From Thermoactinomyces daqus (GTDB lineage Bacteria > Bacillota > Bacilli > Thermoactinomycetales > Thermoactinomycetaceae): a stretch of 64,000 nucleotides of DNA. Location of the stretch: the NCBI RefSeq assembly GCF_000763315.1, contig NZ_JPST01000014.1, positions 178,525 to 242,524 of the forward strand. Direction: 5' to 3'. This document shows, piece after piece, positions 49,188-58,153 of this stretch; position 1 is the stretch's first letter, and each line of letters starts with the position of its first letter. The notes under the pieces are model-generated. The model did no database searches and was not told the DNA's origin. It worked only from the letters and a program-made list of their open reading frames with translations. The translations under genes were made by a program, and so were the position numbers.

Positions 49188-50453
49188 ATGGCAGTTGAAA
49201 AAAACCAAGTGCAAGAACTGCACGAAATGATTAGTGACATGAAGCAGGAGCTTGATAAATTCCGCGCCGAAAAGCGCGCCGCAGAGATGATGAAAAAGGC
49301 AGAGGAGGAAGCAGAGGCTCGGGCTAAACGCTTGGCCGAAGCTGAGGCGAAAGAATCTGAAACGATCAAAGATATTGTCGAGAAGCTGACCGCTGAAAAG
49401 CTGGAAAAGATTCGCAGCGAGAAGAAAATTGAATTCCCGGTAGGGCTTCGCGCTGGTAACTTGAGCAAAGCAGATAAGCAATTACTTGACGTTATCAAAG
49501 GGACTAAAACTTTGAAGTATGACGGCGCTAAATCGGTAATTACCACGACCGTAGGTGCTGAGTGGAACCCCACCGAATTGGCCAATGAAATCATTCGGGC
49601 TAAAGAGGCGCTTGTACGGGTTCGGACTTCCGGTATCCGTGTCATCAACATGCCGAGCAACCCCTTCAAAGTCCCTGTACGCACTGGCCCGGCTGATGTA
49701 TCGGCTCCGGGTGAAGGTGCGGCAATTGCTGAAAACACCACTGATTTCATCGACAACGTGACGTTGACCGCTTCCAAGCTGGCCGCAAATGTGCCGGTGT
49801 CGACCGAGGAAGGCGAAGATGCCATTATCGCGGTTTTGCCTGAAATCCGGGCCGCTATTGCCGAAGGTTTGGCTAAAAACGAGGAAGAATTCTTCCTGAA
49901 TGGTACAATCAACGGCGGCATGGCTGTTAGCGGTACGGGGATTATCGGCGGCGCTGGTGTGACCAAGGAAGCCGGTTCGGCGAATACTAGCGCCACTGCC
50001 GCAACTCAACAAGAGTTTGACACAGCCCTTTCCGATGCCCTGAAAGCAATGGGCGTTTACGGTATTGATCCGGCTGAGTTGCTCTTCTTTGTCGGGATTA
50101 ACACCTACTATGACTATCTGTACAACAACCCGAACATCCAACAAATCAGCCAATACGGCAGCAACGCTGTACTGGTCAGCGGTGAAGTTGGCCGTTATAA
50201 AGGTATGCCGATTCTCGTTACCTCCGGTGTACGCAAAATCGCTGACGGCGGGGAAAACACGACCAGCAGCGAAAGTAACTTAATCGTAAACAAACGTTCT
50301 GTCCTGCTCGGTGATCGTCGCACCTTGACGATTAAGTCCCAGGACTATATCGACCAAGACATTACAAAACTGGTTGGTACGCAGCGTATCGCTTATGCTG
50401 TACCGGCCGGTTTGAATGCTGGTGTAGCTGTCGTAAAAGTTCATATGGCTTAA
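49188..50453 (+). CDS. HK97-family major capsid protein
   Basis: A 421-residue capsid protein. Residues about 1-85 form a Glu/Lys/Ala-rich coiled-coil delta domain, probably cut off by the protease. The HK97-fold core follows (VITTTVGAEWNPTELA, VPVSTEEGED, FFVGINTYYDYLY). The start follows GGAGGTTTG. A terminator with a TTCG tetraloop follows the gene. Confidence 0.95.
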   Translation: MAVEKNQVQELHEMISDMKQELDKFRAEKRAAEMMKKAEEEAEARAKRLAEAEAKESETIKDIVEKLTAEKLEKIRSEKKIEFPVGLRAGNLSKADKQLLDVIKGTKTLKYDGAKSVITTTVGAEWNPTELANEIIRAKEALVRVRTSGIRVINMPSNPFKVPVRTGPADVSAPGEGAAIAENTTDFIDNVTLTASKLAANVPVSTEEGEDAIIAVLPEIRAAIAEGLAKNEEEFFLNGTINGGMAVSGTGIIGGAGVTKEAGSANTSATAATQQEFDTALSDALKAMGVYGIDPAELLFFVGINTYYDYLYNNPNIQQISQYGSNAVLVSGEVGRYKGMPILVTSGVRKIADGGENTTSSESNLIVNKRSVLLGDRRTLTIKSQDYIDQDITKLVGTQRIAYAVPAGLNAGVAVVKVHMA

Positions 50454-50485
50454 TAGGAGGGCTTCGGCTCTCCTATTACTTTTTA
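50452..50485 (+). terminator. Terminator after the capsid gene
   Basis: AATAGGAG and CTCCTATT pair around an inner GC-TTCG-GC tetraloop hairpin, followed by ACTTTTT. It would let capsid mRNA exceed tail mRNA. Confidence 0.75.
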
Positions 50486-50498
50486 AGGAGGTTTTGGA

Positions 50499-50687
50499 AT
50501 GTGGCTTAAATATCTTGGCCATTCTGGCCCAAATGGTGAGGAGAAAAACGAAGTACGCGAATACAAGGATGAATACGCCGAGTATTTGTTGCACTCATGG
50601 CCGAACCATTTTGTAAAAGCAAGTGACGATGAGATTCCACAAAAAGCCAGACAGAACAAAAAGGCAGAGGTTAAGGCTACAAAGTGA
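50499..50687 (+). CDS. Small phage protein between capsid and connector genes
   Basis: A 62-residue protein with a Lys-rich C-terminal end (QKARQNKKAEVKATK) and aromatic residues in the first half. It has AAGGAGG before the ATG. Its place after the capsid gene suggests a head-associated role such as decoration. This is a guess. Confidence 0.65.
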   Translation: MWLKYLGHSGPNGEEKNEVREYKDEYAEYLLHSWPNHFVKASDDEIPQKARQNKKAEVKATK

Positions 50688-50697
50688 GGGGTAGCAA

Positions 50698-51267
50698 ATG
50701 ACCCTACAAACAAACGCCCTGTTGGATGTTGAAGATGTTTTCGATTATATGAAAAAGGACTTGCCCGTTTCCACTGACCCTAATTACGTTCTGATCGAAT
50801 CGCTGATCAATCGGGCCAGCGATTTTTGCGAGACTTATATAAACGGCCCAATTATCAATAAATCAGCTACTATCGCGCTTGACGGTGACGGCTCGGACGA
50901 ACTCGCCTTGCCATATTATCCGATTCAATCCGTTTCCTCCGTCTTGGTGGATGGTGTGGACGCCACGGACAACATTGACTTTTACCCGGAAGGATTTATT
51001 TACTACACGACCGGAGATGCATTCCCAAAAGGCCGAAAAAACATTCAAGTAACATTCACTGCGGGCCTGGGAGCAGATAAGAACGCTATTCCGCAAGACA
51101 TCAAACAGGCCGCATTACTAATTACCCATTATTGGTATAAGCGCGATAGCCTAGACTACTCGCAGACTTACGGAGAATCAGAGGTAATCGTCGGTCAGTG
51201 GCGGTTTCCTTCAATAGCGGCCCAGATGCTTGATCGTTATCGGCGGCCTAATATGGCGGTGATCTAA
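50698..51267 (+). CDS. Head-tail connector protein
   Basis: A 189-residue protein resembling the gp6/gp15-type connector that sits on the portal (LLDVEDVFDYMKKD, LINRASDFCETYING, LALPYYPIQSVSSVLVDG, ITHYWYKRD). It makes the DNA gate after packaging. The next gene follows with no gap. Confidence 0.85.
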   Translation: MTLQTNALLDVEDVFDYMKKDLPVSTDPNYVLIESLINRASDFCETYINGPIINKSATIALDGDGSDELALPYYPIQSVSSVLVDGVDATDNIDFYPEGFIYYTTGDAFPKGRKNIQVTFTAGLGADKNAIPQDIKQAALLITHYWYKRDSLDYSQTYGESEVIVGQWRFPSIAAQMLDRYRRPNMAVI

Positions 51268-51681
51268 ATGGGGATCAGCGTAAAAGTGAGAGTTGATGAT
51301 GCGGCTTTTAAGGCGGGAGCCGATAAGCTGAATCGAGCGGTTATGCAGTCGGTTAAAAATGTCCTGGCCTATGGGGTGGCCCAGGCGAAGAAGAATGCAC
51401 CGGTAAAAACCGGTCATTTAAGGCGAAGTATCTTCAACCTTTCGCCAGTTCGGCCAACTGGGACAAGATACGGGAGCGCTGTAGTCTACGCGCGAATTCA
51501 AGAGCTTGGCGGGACTATTAAGCCGAAGAATAAGAAGTATCTTCGGTTTGTGGTTGATGACAAGGTGGTGTACGCCCGGAAAGTGAACATCAAAGGTAAA
51601 CATTATCTGAAACGCTCGGCTGATGAGACGCAGAAACGAGTTCCCGATCTGGTACGGGCCGCTATTAGGAGCGTGACATAA
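51268..51681 (+). CDS. HK97 gp10-type tail completion protein
   Basis: A 137-residue basic protein of the HK97-gp10 type, with KNAPVKTGHLRRSI (the family mark), YARIQELGG and KHYLKRS. It joins tail to head. It overlaps its downstream neighbour by one base. Confidence 0.88.
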   Translation: MGISVKVRVDDAAFKAGADKLNRAVMQSVKNVLAYGVAQAKKNAPVKTGHLRRSIFNLSPVRPTGTRYGSAVVYARIQELGGTIKPKNKKYLRFVVDDKVVYARKVNIKGKHYLKRSADETQKRVPDLVRAAIRSVT

Positions 51682-52079
51682 TGAGTTTACAGTCTGTTGA
51701 GTCTCAAATCATGAACATTTTAAGCACTATTTCCGGCGTTGCAACCTACGATTACGAGCCAAAAGACTTATCGAGTTTGCCGGCCATTACGCTCCAATAT
51801 TCATCTTTTGAGCAACACCGCTTAAGTTATGGCCGGCGGATGATTGTCTACACCTTTGTTATGCGGCTATATGTTGCGCTTGATGACTCTGACAAAGTGG
51901 TGATGGATAAAACAAAGTCTTTAATCCAGCAAGTTTTAGACGCTTTTCATGCCGATGCTGACCTTAACGGCACGGTGATTTTATCCGAGGTGACAAGCGG
52001 CGCGCTTGATCTTGATGTAACATCAGTCAAACCGCGCTATATTTCCACGTTCACCTTACAGGTTCAAGAGGAGGTATGA
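51681..52079 (+). CDS. Tail terminator-like protein
   Basis: A 132-residue protein. The sequence (LPAITLQYSSFEQHRLSYGRR, MRLYVALDDSDKVVMDKTK) and position before the tail-tube genes fit a tail terminator or head-tail joining protein. Confidence 0.7.
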   Translation: MSLQSVESQIMNILSTISGVATYDYEPKDLSSLPAITLQYSSFEQHRLSYGRRMIVYTFVMRLYVALDDSDKVVMDKTKSLIQQVLDAFHADADLNGTVILSEVTSGALDLDVTSVKPRYISTFTLQVQEEV

Positions 52080-52082
52080 TAG

Positions 52083-52472
52083 ATGGCCATTGCAGGTTAT
52101 GGCGGCAAAGTAATGCAAGGCACAAACGCAGTCGGCGAGGTTGGAAACTGGGAATTGGACATCGGAGCCGCTGATCTTGATGCAACAACTTTTGACTCCG
52201 GCGGCTGGGAGGAGTCAATCGCCGGCCTGAAAAACTGGACGGTGAAACTTGATGTGAAATGGAATATGTCGGACGTTGGCCAGAAAGCTCTGCAAGACGC
52301 TATCCTGGGCGGCACAACCGTTACCCTTGATCTTTACCCACAAGGAACCGGCACATCGAAATATTCCGGTTCGGTTCTTCTTACTTCATTAAAAGTAACC
52401 ACACCAGTTGACGATATTGTGCAGGGATCGTTTGAAGGAAAAGGAACCGGCGCGCTGACGTATACGCCGTAG
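52083..52472 (+). CDS. Major tail (tube) protein, copy 1
   Basis: A 129-residue tail-tube-like protein. The core NWELDIGAADLDATTF, GWEESIAG and VDDIVQGSFEGKGTG recurs in the next gene. It has AGGAGGT upstream. It should form the tube hexamers around the tape measure. Confidence 0.83.
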   Translation: MAIAGYGGKVMQGTNAVGEVGNWELDIGAADLDATTFDSGGWEESIAGLKNWTVKLDVKWNMSDVGQKALQDAILGGTTVTLDLYPQGTGTSKYSGSVLLTSLKVTTPVDDIVQGSFEGKGTGALTYTP

Positions 52473-52483
52473 AGGTGATATCA

Positions 52484-53113
52484 ATGGCAATTAGCGGAAT
52501 GATGGGGGCCGTCTACTGTAAGACTGGCCCTAGTGTTTCTTTTACGGGCGTGGCAATGGACAACCCAAGCGGGGATATGAAGACTTTTATTATCGGCAAT
52601 AGCTCAGATCGTTATTGGGATACTTCAAAAGCTGTCTTGATTGAAACCAGCGCAGACGGCGGGAATACCTGGACGACGGCCAGCGGCTATGTAATCGAAT
52701 ATCCGGGTGGAAGAGTCCTTTTTAACACACCGCTGGAAAGTGGCACACAGGTTAGGGCTTCGGGCTATGCTTATCCTGTCACCAACATTTGCAATTTCTT
52801 CAACTGGGAGTTAGATATCACAGTGGCTGATCAAGACGTCACAACCTTTTGCAGCAACGGCTGGGAGGAATCAATTGCCACACTTAGAGGTTTTAACGGT
52901 AAAGCTGATTGGTATTGGGCCGATAGCTCATTTTTAGACCATCTCGAAGATAATGAGATGGTTTTTGTCTTGTATGTGGATACCACTACAAACCGGAGAT
53001 ATGAAGGCTATGGTCTGATCACCAAAGCCGGGCCGAAAGTTCCAGTCGACGGGATCGTGAACGAATCCATAGAGTTTAAAGGCAAAGATAAGGTTTATTA
53101 CCGGGAGGGCTGA
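52484..53113 (+). CDS. Major tail (tube) protein, copy 2, with an N-terminal extension
   Basis: A 209-residue protein. From about residue 105 it repeats the copy-1 core: NWELDITVADQDVTTF, GWEESIATL, VDGIVNESIEFKGKD. The extra first 100 residues (FTGVAMDNPSGDMKTFIIG...) are new. The ATG at 52484 follows GAGGTG. The two genes look like a duplication; the second may be a minor tube or an Ig-like displayed form. Confidence 0.75.
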   Translation: MAISGMMGAVYCKTGPSVSFTGVAMDNPSGDMKTFIIGNSSDRYWDTSKAVLIETSADGGNTWTTASGYVIEYPGGRVLFNTPLESGTQVRASGYAYPVTNICNFFNWELDITVADQDVTTFCSNGWEESIATLRGFNGKADWYWADSSFLDHLEDNEMVFVLYVDTTTNRRYEGYGLITKAGPKVPVDGIVNESIEFKGKDKVYYREG

Positions 53114-53116
53114 TAG

Positions 53117-53482
53117 ATGCAAACCAATGAACAACGCGGGCAATACGTGGTCGAGTTAGACCGGCCTCGCCTTTTTACCTTTACCTTTAACAGCATGGCT
53201 GCTCTGGAAGCTGCTACAGGAAAAAAAGTGGTCGAGATCATGGAAACGCTCGATGGTAAAACACCGGGCTTTAATGACATGATCACTTTTACTTGGGCGG
53301 CGCTTCTTAAAGATGATGAAAACATCACAATTAAACAGGCCGGGGAGTTGTTGGACTTGGCGGTGGAAATGGGCAAATATAGTGAAGTTGATGAAGCGAT
53401 CGGGAAAGCCTTATCTATCTTCTTTGAAAAGCTAGGAGTCGTTGGAGAAGATGAAAAAAAGAATTCAACTGGGCCGAAATAA
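53117..53482 (+). CDS. Tail assembly chaperone, zero-frame product (gpG-like)
   Basis: A 121-residue protein upstream of the tape measure. Near its end it holds the slippery heptamer A-AAA-AAG at 53455-53461. A -1 shift there gives the longer gpGT-type product. The zero-frame tail is short (residues 116-121). Residues 1-115 are shared by both products. Confidence 0.88.
   Translation: MQTNEQRGQYVVELDRPRLFTFTFNSMAALEAATGKKVVEIMETLDGKTPGFNDMITFTWAALLKDDENITIKQAGELLDLAVEMGKYSEVDEAIGKALSIFFEKLGVVGEDEKKNSTGPK
53455..53461 (+). promoter_or_regulatory. Programmed -1 frameshift site
   Basis: A AAA AAG in the zero frame GAA-AAA-AAG, the classic shifty heptamer. After the shift the codons read EFNWAEIKTIAFGP and run on into the downstream frame. 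A possible stem, GGGCCGAA with TTCGGGCC (one mismatch), lies a few bases downstream. Confidence 0.85.
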
Positions 53483-53784
53483 AAACTATCGCCTTCGGGC
53501 CGCTAGGCTTAAAGCCGGATGAATTCTGGAATATGACGGCCCATGAGTTTATTGACCTTTATAACGGCAATCTCAGACGACTCGAAGACGAGGAGATTAG
53601 ACGCTATCAGTTAGTGTCGTTGATACTGGCGGATATGCGCTCTTTGTGGTCGAAGCCAACCAAACCTACGGATATCTTTAACGCTGAGGAGATTCTCAAA
53701 GAGCGATATAAGAAACGTGTCAGCCGAGAGGAGCAGGAGCGACTTGTGGAATTAGCCAAAGAAAGGGGGCGGGTGAATGGCTAG
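53461..53784 (+). CDS. Tail assembly chaperone, -1 frame extension (gpT-like)
   Basis: This is the second half of the frameshift product: 107 residues reached only by the -1 shift at 53455-53461, giving a fusion of about 222 residues. It carries the family feature FGPLGLKPDEFWNMTAHEF. An internal ATG at 53533 could start the last 83 residues, but its poor ribosome binding site makes separate translation less likely. It overlaps the tape measure start by eight bases. Confidence 0.85.
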   Translation, partial: EFNWAEIKTIAFGPLGLKPDEFWNMTAHEFIDLYNGNLRRLEDEEIRRYQLVSLILADMRSLWSKPTKPTDIFNAEEILKERYKKRVSREEQERLVELAKERGRVNG

Positions 53785-55984
53785 CGTCGGTGAGGTTTTT
53801 GTTGATATTCGGGCAGATTCAAAAGATCTTTTTTCAGGATTAAGCCAAGCACGGAAAGCGGCTGATCGGTTTGCTAGTGAAACAAGCAAGTCTTTTGCAA
53901 AAACAGCTTTGGCTGTGGGCGGGATTGTCGGAGGTTTTGAGGGGCTGAAGAACGTCATCGGGAAAGGTTTTGAGGTAAATATCAAGATGGAGGGCGCCCA
54001 AACCTCATTTACCACCCTCCTAAAAAGTGGCGAAAAAGCGAAGGACATGATCCAGCAACTCCAACAAATTGGGGTTAAATCCCCGTTTGACTTTGACAGC
54101 CTGTCAAAGTCGGCAAAATTGCTCCTCTCAATGGGCGTTAATGCAAAAAACGTCGTGCCTTACATTAAAAAAATCGGCGATGCTGTGGCGGCTGTGGGTG
54201 GTAGCAGTGAGCAAATGGAAAATGTAGCACTGGCAATCGCCCAGATCAGCGCTAAAGGGAAGGTATCGGCCGAGGAAATGAACCAATTAGCGGAAAACGG
54301 TATTCCCGCATGGCAAATTCTCTCCGAGAAAATGCACAAAAGCACAGCCGAATTGATGAAAATGGGTTCAGACGGAAAGTTACTTGCTAAGGATGTCCTT
54401 CCTCTCCTGATCGACGGCCTCGGCGATAAGTTTGGCGGGGCTATGCAAAAGGCCGCTAATACCTTTTCTGGTCAACTTGAGCAGATGAAAGAGCAGTCGG
54501 AACTGGTATTAGGAAAGCTGTTTGAACCTATGTTCAAAGGGCTGGAAACCAATGTGCTGCCGAGAGTTAACCAGGCCTTGCAAACCTTCTCCCAGGGCCT
54601 GAAGTCAGGAAACCTAAGCGCTGCAATTGCGAGCCTTTTTCCAAAGAGCATTGCACCGGACATCCACTTGGCCCTTAACTGGTTTGATATGTTTAGAAAC
54701 GACTTGAAAAGTATGAACTGGAACTATATCGGCGCAGACATCGGCTATGCTCTTAAATCCGCTATTGGAACCGTTCAGGGTATAGGGCAGGCGCTTATTG
54801 ATAAGATAAGTCAAGAATTTAAATCCATGGACATCAACCAAGCACTTACCAATTTGGGGAGTAAAGTGAAAGATTTTGCCATTGGGTTTACGGGTAGGTT
54901 CAGCGAGGAGTTGCAAAATGCCGTCAAAAGCGGGAATGCGGCTCAACTCGGTAAAGCAATAGGTGATCTCTTAGTTAGTGGCCTTAGTTCATTGGGGAAG
55001 CAGGCCGAAAAAATCGGTACGGCCATTATAGGGTTTTTTGGCAAACTTGATTGGGTTTCAATCGGTGAAGGCGCTGCTAAAAATGCCGTAGGGTTCGCGC
55101 TCGGGTTTGTTGATGGCATCTTGTCCGGTAACTGGATACCGGTTTTGACCCAAAATGCTGGAAAAGTGATCACAATCCTTGCGGGTATCTGGCTTGCTCC
55201 TGAAAGATGGAGCATTGCGATTGCTGGCGCGCTGTCCAAGATTCCGTTTGTTGGTAGATTCCTGGCATGGTTCACCCAGAGCGTAAACACGCTAGGAAAA
55301 CCTGTTAGGGCGTTGATTGATAAAGTTTTTGATGGAGTTTGGACACGGTTTGTCACCTCTTTCAGCGTTCGCGCATCAAAGACAAACCTCGGCGATATCT
55401 TATTGAAGCCTTTTTCCACTCTGAAACAAAAGCTGTTGTCCAAGCTGGACGATTTGGCGACTGGCGCAAACGCTAAATTGACTTCCTGGGGCCGGAGCGC
55501 CGGGAAGGCGGCCGGAAACGCATGGAACAGTGTAAAATCTGCAATCGCGTCGAAAGTAGATCAGATTTATAGCAAATTAAGCAGTTGGTGGAAGCAGCTA
55601 GTCGGACTGAAAAATAAAATCGTAGGCGTTTTTAGGGGAATCCATATCAGCATTCCCAAATTTAAGTTACCGCACGTTAGCGTTTCGCTAGGGACGAAGA
55701 AAGTCGGCCCGATCTCGATTCCCTACCCTAAATTCTCCGTGTCGTGGTATGCGAAAGGCGGAATCTTCGATAAGGCCAGTGTTATCGGAGTGGGCGAAGC
55801 CGGGCCGGAGGCTGTTGTACCTCTTTCCGGTCAGCGAATGAAGCCATTCGCTCAGGCAATCGCTAAAGAAATGGGTGTCGGAGGAGGCGCCCCGATTATT
55901 CACAACCATTTCTATGTTGACGATCAAAATATAGCTCGGAGCGTGATTAACGCCCAAAGGAGGGGGTTATGGCTCCATGGGTGA
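53777..55984 (+). CDS. Tail tape measure protein
   Basis: A 735-residue protein. The N-terminal third has the tape measure repeat-like region (SPFDFDSLSKSAKLLLSMG, EMNQLAENGIPAWQIL). The centre has hydrophobic membrane-insertion segments (about 450-490). The end has the phage-tail motif GEAGPEAVVPLSG. By the usual rule of about 0.15 nm per residue, the tail would be about 110 nm. This fits a siphovirus. Confidence 0.92.
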   Translation: MASVGEVFVDIRADSKDLFSGLSQARKAADRFASETSKSFAKTALAVGGIVGGFEGLKNVIGKGFEVNIKMEGAQTSFTTLLKSGEKAKDMIQQLQQIGVKSPFDFDSLSKSAKLLLSMGVNAKNVVPYIKKIGDAVAAVGGSSEQMENVALAIAQISAKGKVSAEEMNQLAENGIPAWQILSEKMHKSTAELMKMGSDGKLLAKDVLPLLIDGLGDKFGGAMQKAANTFSGQLEQMKEQSELVLGKLFEPMFKGLETNVLPRVNQALQTFSQGLKSGNLSAAIASLFPKSIAPDIHLALNWFDMFRNDLKSMNWNYIGADIGYALKSAIGTVQGIGQALIDKISQEFKSMDINQALTNLGSKVKDFAIGFTGRFSEELQNAVKSGNAAQLGKAIGDLLVSGLSSLGKQAEKIGTAIIGFFGKLDWVSIGEGAAKNAVGFALGFVDGILSGNWIPVLTQNAGKVITILAGIWLAPERWSIAIAGALSKIPFVGRFLAWFTQSVNTLGKPVRALIDKVFDGVWTRFVTSFSVRASKTNLGDILLKPFSTLKQKLLSKLDDLATGANAKLTSWGRSAGKAAGNAWNSVKSAIASKVDQIYSKLSSWWKQLVGLKNKIVGVFRGIHISIPKFKLPHVSVSLGTKKVGPISIPYPKFSVSWYAKGGIFDKASVIGVGEAGPEAVVPLSGQRMKPFAQAIAKEMGVGGGAPIIHNHFYVDDQNIARSVINAQRRGLWLHG

Positions 55985-56894
55985 TGAGATTATTAAATGG
56001 ATCGATGCAGGCGGGACAGAGTATCAATTAACAGGACAACCGGATATTGATGTTTTGTTCGATCGGGAGGGCTTTTTTATGCCTCCCGTTTCGTTTGTTG
56101 AGCAGTCGACACCGGTGCAGGGGGATTGCGGGCAAACACCGTTACAGGAAGGGGCCTCAGTCCAGCGCCTGACCATCGAGCCCAGAGAAATCCGAATGAA
56201 GCTGATTATTAAAGGAAATGACCCGGCCTCAGTACGGCAGGCAATCCGAAAGTATATCAGCGCCTTTAATCCGCTCCGGGGCCCCGGCAAATTGCAGATT
56301 ATCACGCCAGACAACAGCGTAAGGGAGCTGGTTTGCTGGTACGAGGACGGAGCGCAAGGGCAGGAAAATAGGGACAACACGGGGCAAACCTTCCAAATGA
56401 TTGCGCTGGTTCTGAAAGCCTTTGACCCTTACTGGTACAGCACAACCACAACATCAATCACATTAACCCAACAAAGCACGGCCTCTACCTTTTTCCCATT
56501 CTTCCCCTTGACTCTTAGTCATTATGGGGTATTCGGGGACTTCACTGTCACTAACGATGGCGAAGCGGTGGCTTATCCAATCTGGACGATCTACGGGCCA
56601 GCTTCAAATTTACGAATCGACAATCTGACGACCGGAGAGTTTATTCACCTGCATGATCCGATTAATAATAATGCAACGCTATTAGGCCCGAGCGAGTATT
56701 TAATCATCGACACCACCCCGGGCAAATTCAAAGTGGAGAAGAATAACGGCACGCCCCTATGGCAACAAGCTGACCCTGGAAGCTCCATGTTTGGTTTTGC
56801 TGTTGGTGACAACAAAATCCGAATCGAGATTGACACACCGACGAGCGAAACAAAAGTCGATCTGACCTATCAGACGCGGTATTTGACCATCTAG
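55977..56894 (+). CDS. Distal tail protein (Dit-like)
   Basis: A 305-residue protein of the siphovirus tail component type. The N-terminal part forms the hub ring (REIRMKLIIKGNDPASVRQAIRK, NPLRGPGKL), and a galectin-like C-terminal part follows. It overlaps the tape measure gene by eight bases and starts the baseplate block. Confidence 0.88.
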   Translation: MGDEIIKWIDAGGTEYQLTGQPDIDVLFDREGFFMPPVSFVEQSTPVQGDCGQTPLQEGASVQRLTIEPREIRMKLIIKGNDPASVRQAIRKYISAFNPLRGPGKLQIITPDNSVRELVCWYEDGAQGQENRDNTGQTFQMIALVLKAFDPYWYSTTTTSITLTQQSTASTFFPFFPLTLSHYGVFGDFTVTNDGEAVAYPIWTIYGPASNLRIDNLTTGEFIHLHDPINNNATLLGPSEYLIIDTTPGKFKVEKNNGTPLWQQADPGSSMFGFAVGDNKIRIEIDTPTSETKVDLTYQTRYLTI

Positions 56895-56905
56895 GAGGTG
56901 AGGTG

Positions 56906-58153
56906 ATGAGTTGCGGCCACTACCAGATATTCATTAGAGACAATTCAACGCTGGAGAAAGTCCAGCAGATCAGCCGTTATCAGCGGTTAGAGATGACCCG
57001 GCGGCGGAATGATGTGGGTGGGTGGGTGTTGGAGCTTGATTTAGGATGCGAGGAATTAAAGCACCAATACCAAAATGAACGGTATGGAATCGAGGTATGG
57101 AGAAAAGGAAAGCGGTATTTCTCCGGCCCAATCACCCGGATCGGCCGAAGCCTCCAAGGAAACACTCAAACCTTAACTCTAAGTGGTACAGATGAAAACG
57201 GTCATCTTTTGAGGGAATTATGCCTGCCTGACCCTTGGCGTTACACCACTCAATTCAACATGGCCTACGACTCCCGAAGCGGGGCCGCTGAGCGGGTGCT
57301 AAAGAATTATGTCGATTCGAACATAGGCCCGAACTGCCCGGACGCTTCTCGGCGGGTTCCCAATCTGGTCATTGAGGCATCGCAAGATCGAGGCGAACAG
57401 GTTTACTACGTGGCCCGCTTCGATCCGATGAAGAAGGTTTTGGACGATCTCATTTTGCACATCCCCGGTTACAATTACGGGATCACGCAAAATGACTCAA
57501 ATCAGCTTGAGTTTAAATTAATCCCCTGGACAAACCGTTGGCAAAATGGAACCTCTGGCGGCGTTGAATTTTCCGTGAGGCTGCGAAACCTCATTGCATA
57601 TGACTATACCTATGAGCGGCCTGACTATACTTTCGTTCTCGTTGGAGGCGGGCGGGATACCAACCAGGGCGATGCGCCGGTATATCGCCAGTTCGCTTAT
57701 AGCGGGAACGAATACGCCCGTGCTCGCTGGGGGAATTGGGTTCAGTTTGTGGACAAACGCGGAACCACTGATACAAACGAACTAAAACAAGCCGCCTGGG
57801 ATGCGCTCAAACTAGAAGATGGGAAAGCAGATGCCGAAAAGAACATGATTTCAAAAATCAATTGCACCGCAACCATTACAGAGGTTGACGGCGGCCCACA
57901 ACTCGGGGTTGATTGGGATTTAGGGGATTATGTCCGAGTGGTGATCCATGAGGGCGAATCGGAGGATGAGTTAATTGAGGTTTTGGATTATATCAATGAG
58001 ATTACAATCACTTTGACTGATCAGAGCGGCGAAGAAATTTCCGCGACTGTTGGCTCAACAAACTATATCAGCAATAAATGGCCTTTCCCTTATCTGACAG
58101 ACCGGTTTACTCGAATAGAAGAACGATTGACCAACCTGGAAGGAGGTTATTAG
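56906..58153 (+). CDS. Tail-associated baseplate protein (ReqiPepy6 Gp37-like)
   Basis: A 415-residue protein after Dit. The start, MSCGHYQIFIRDNSTLEKV..., and the run of beta strands resemble the Gp37-like tail protein family that takes the place of Tal (DPWRYTTQFNM, FDPMKKVLDDLILHIPG). The ATG at 56906 has seven bases after AGGAGG; a GTG at 56903 is too close. It probably forms the baseplate hub. Confidence 0.82.
   Translation: MSCGHYQIFIRDNSTLEKVQQISRYQRLEMTRRRNDVGGWVLELDLGCEELKHQYQNERYGIEVWRKGKRYFSGPITRIGRSLQGNTQTLTLSGTDENGHLLRELCLPDPWRYTTQFNMAYDSRSGAAERVLKNYVDSNIGPNCPDASRRVPNLVIEASQDRGEQVYYVARFDPMKKVLDDLILHIPGYNYGITQNDSNQLEFKLIPWTNRWQNGTSGGVEFSVRLRNLIAYDYTYERPDYTFVLVGGGRDTNQGDAPVYRQFAYSGNEYARARWGNWVQFVDKRGTTDTNELKQAAWDALKLEDGKADAEKNMISKINCTATITEVDGGPQLGVDWDLGDYVRVVIHEGESEDELIEVLDYINEITITLTDQSGEEISATVGSTNYISNKWPFPYLTDRFTRIEERLTNLEGGY

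Noticed and set aside
53533..53784. Independent 83-residue gene before the tape measure.
   Set aside because: The frame is open upstream to the slippery site and the residues match a gpT extension, so it is better read as the -1 product.
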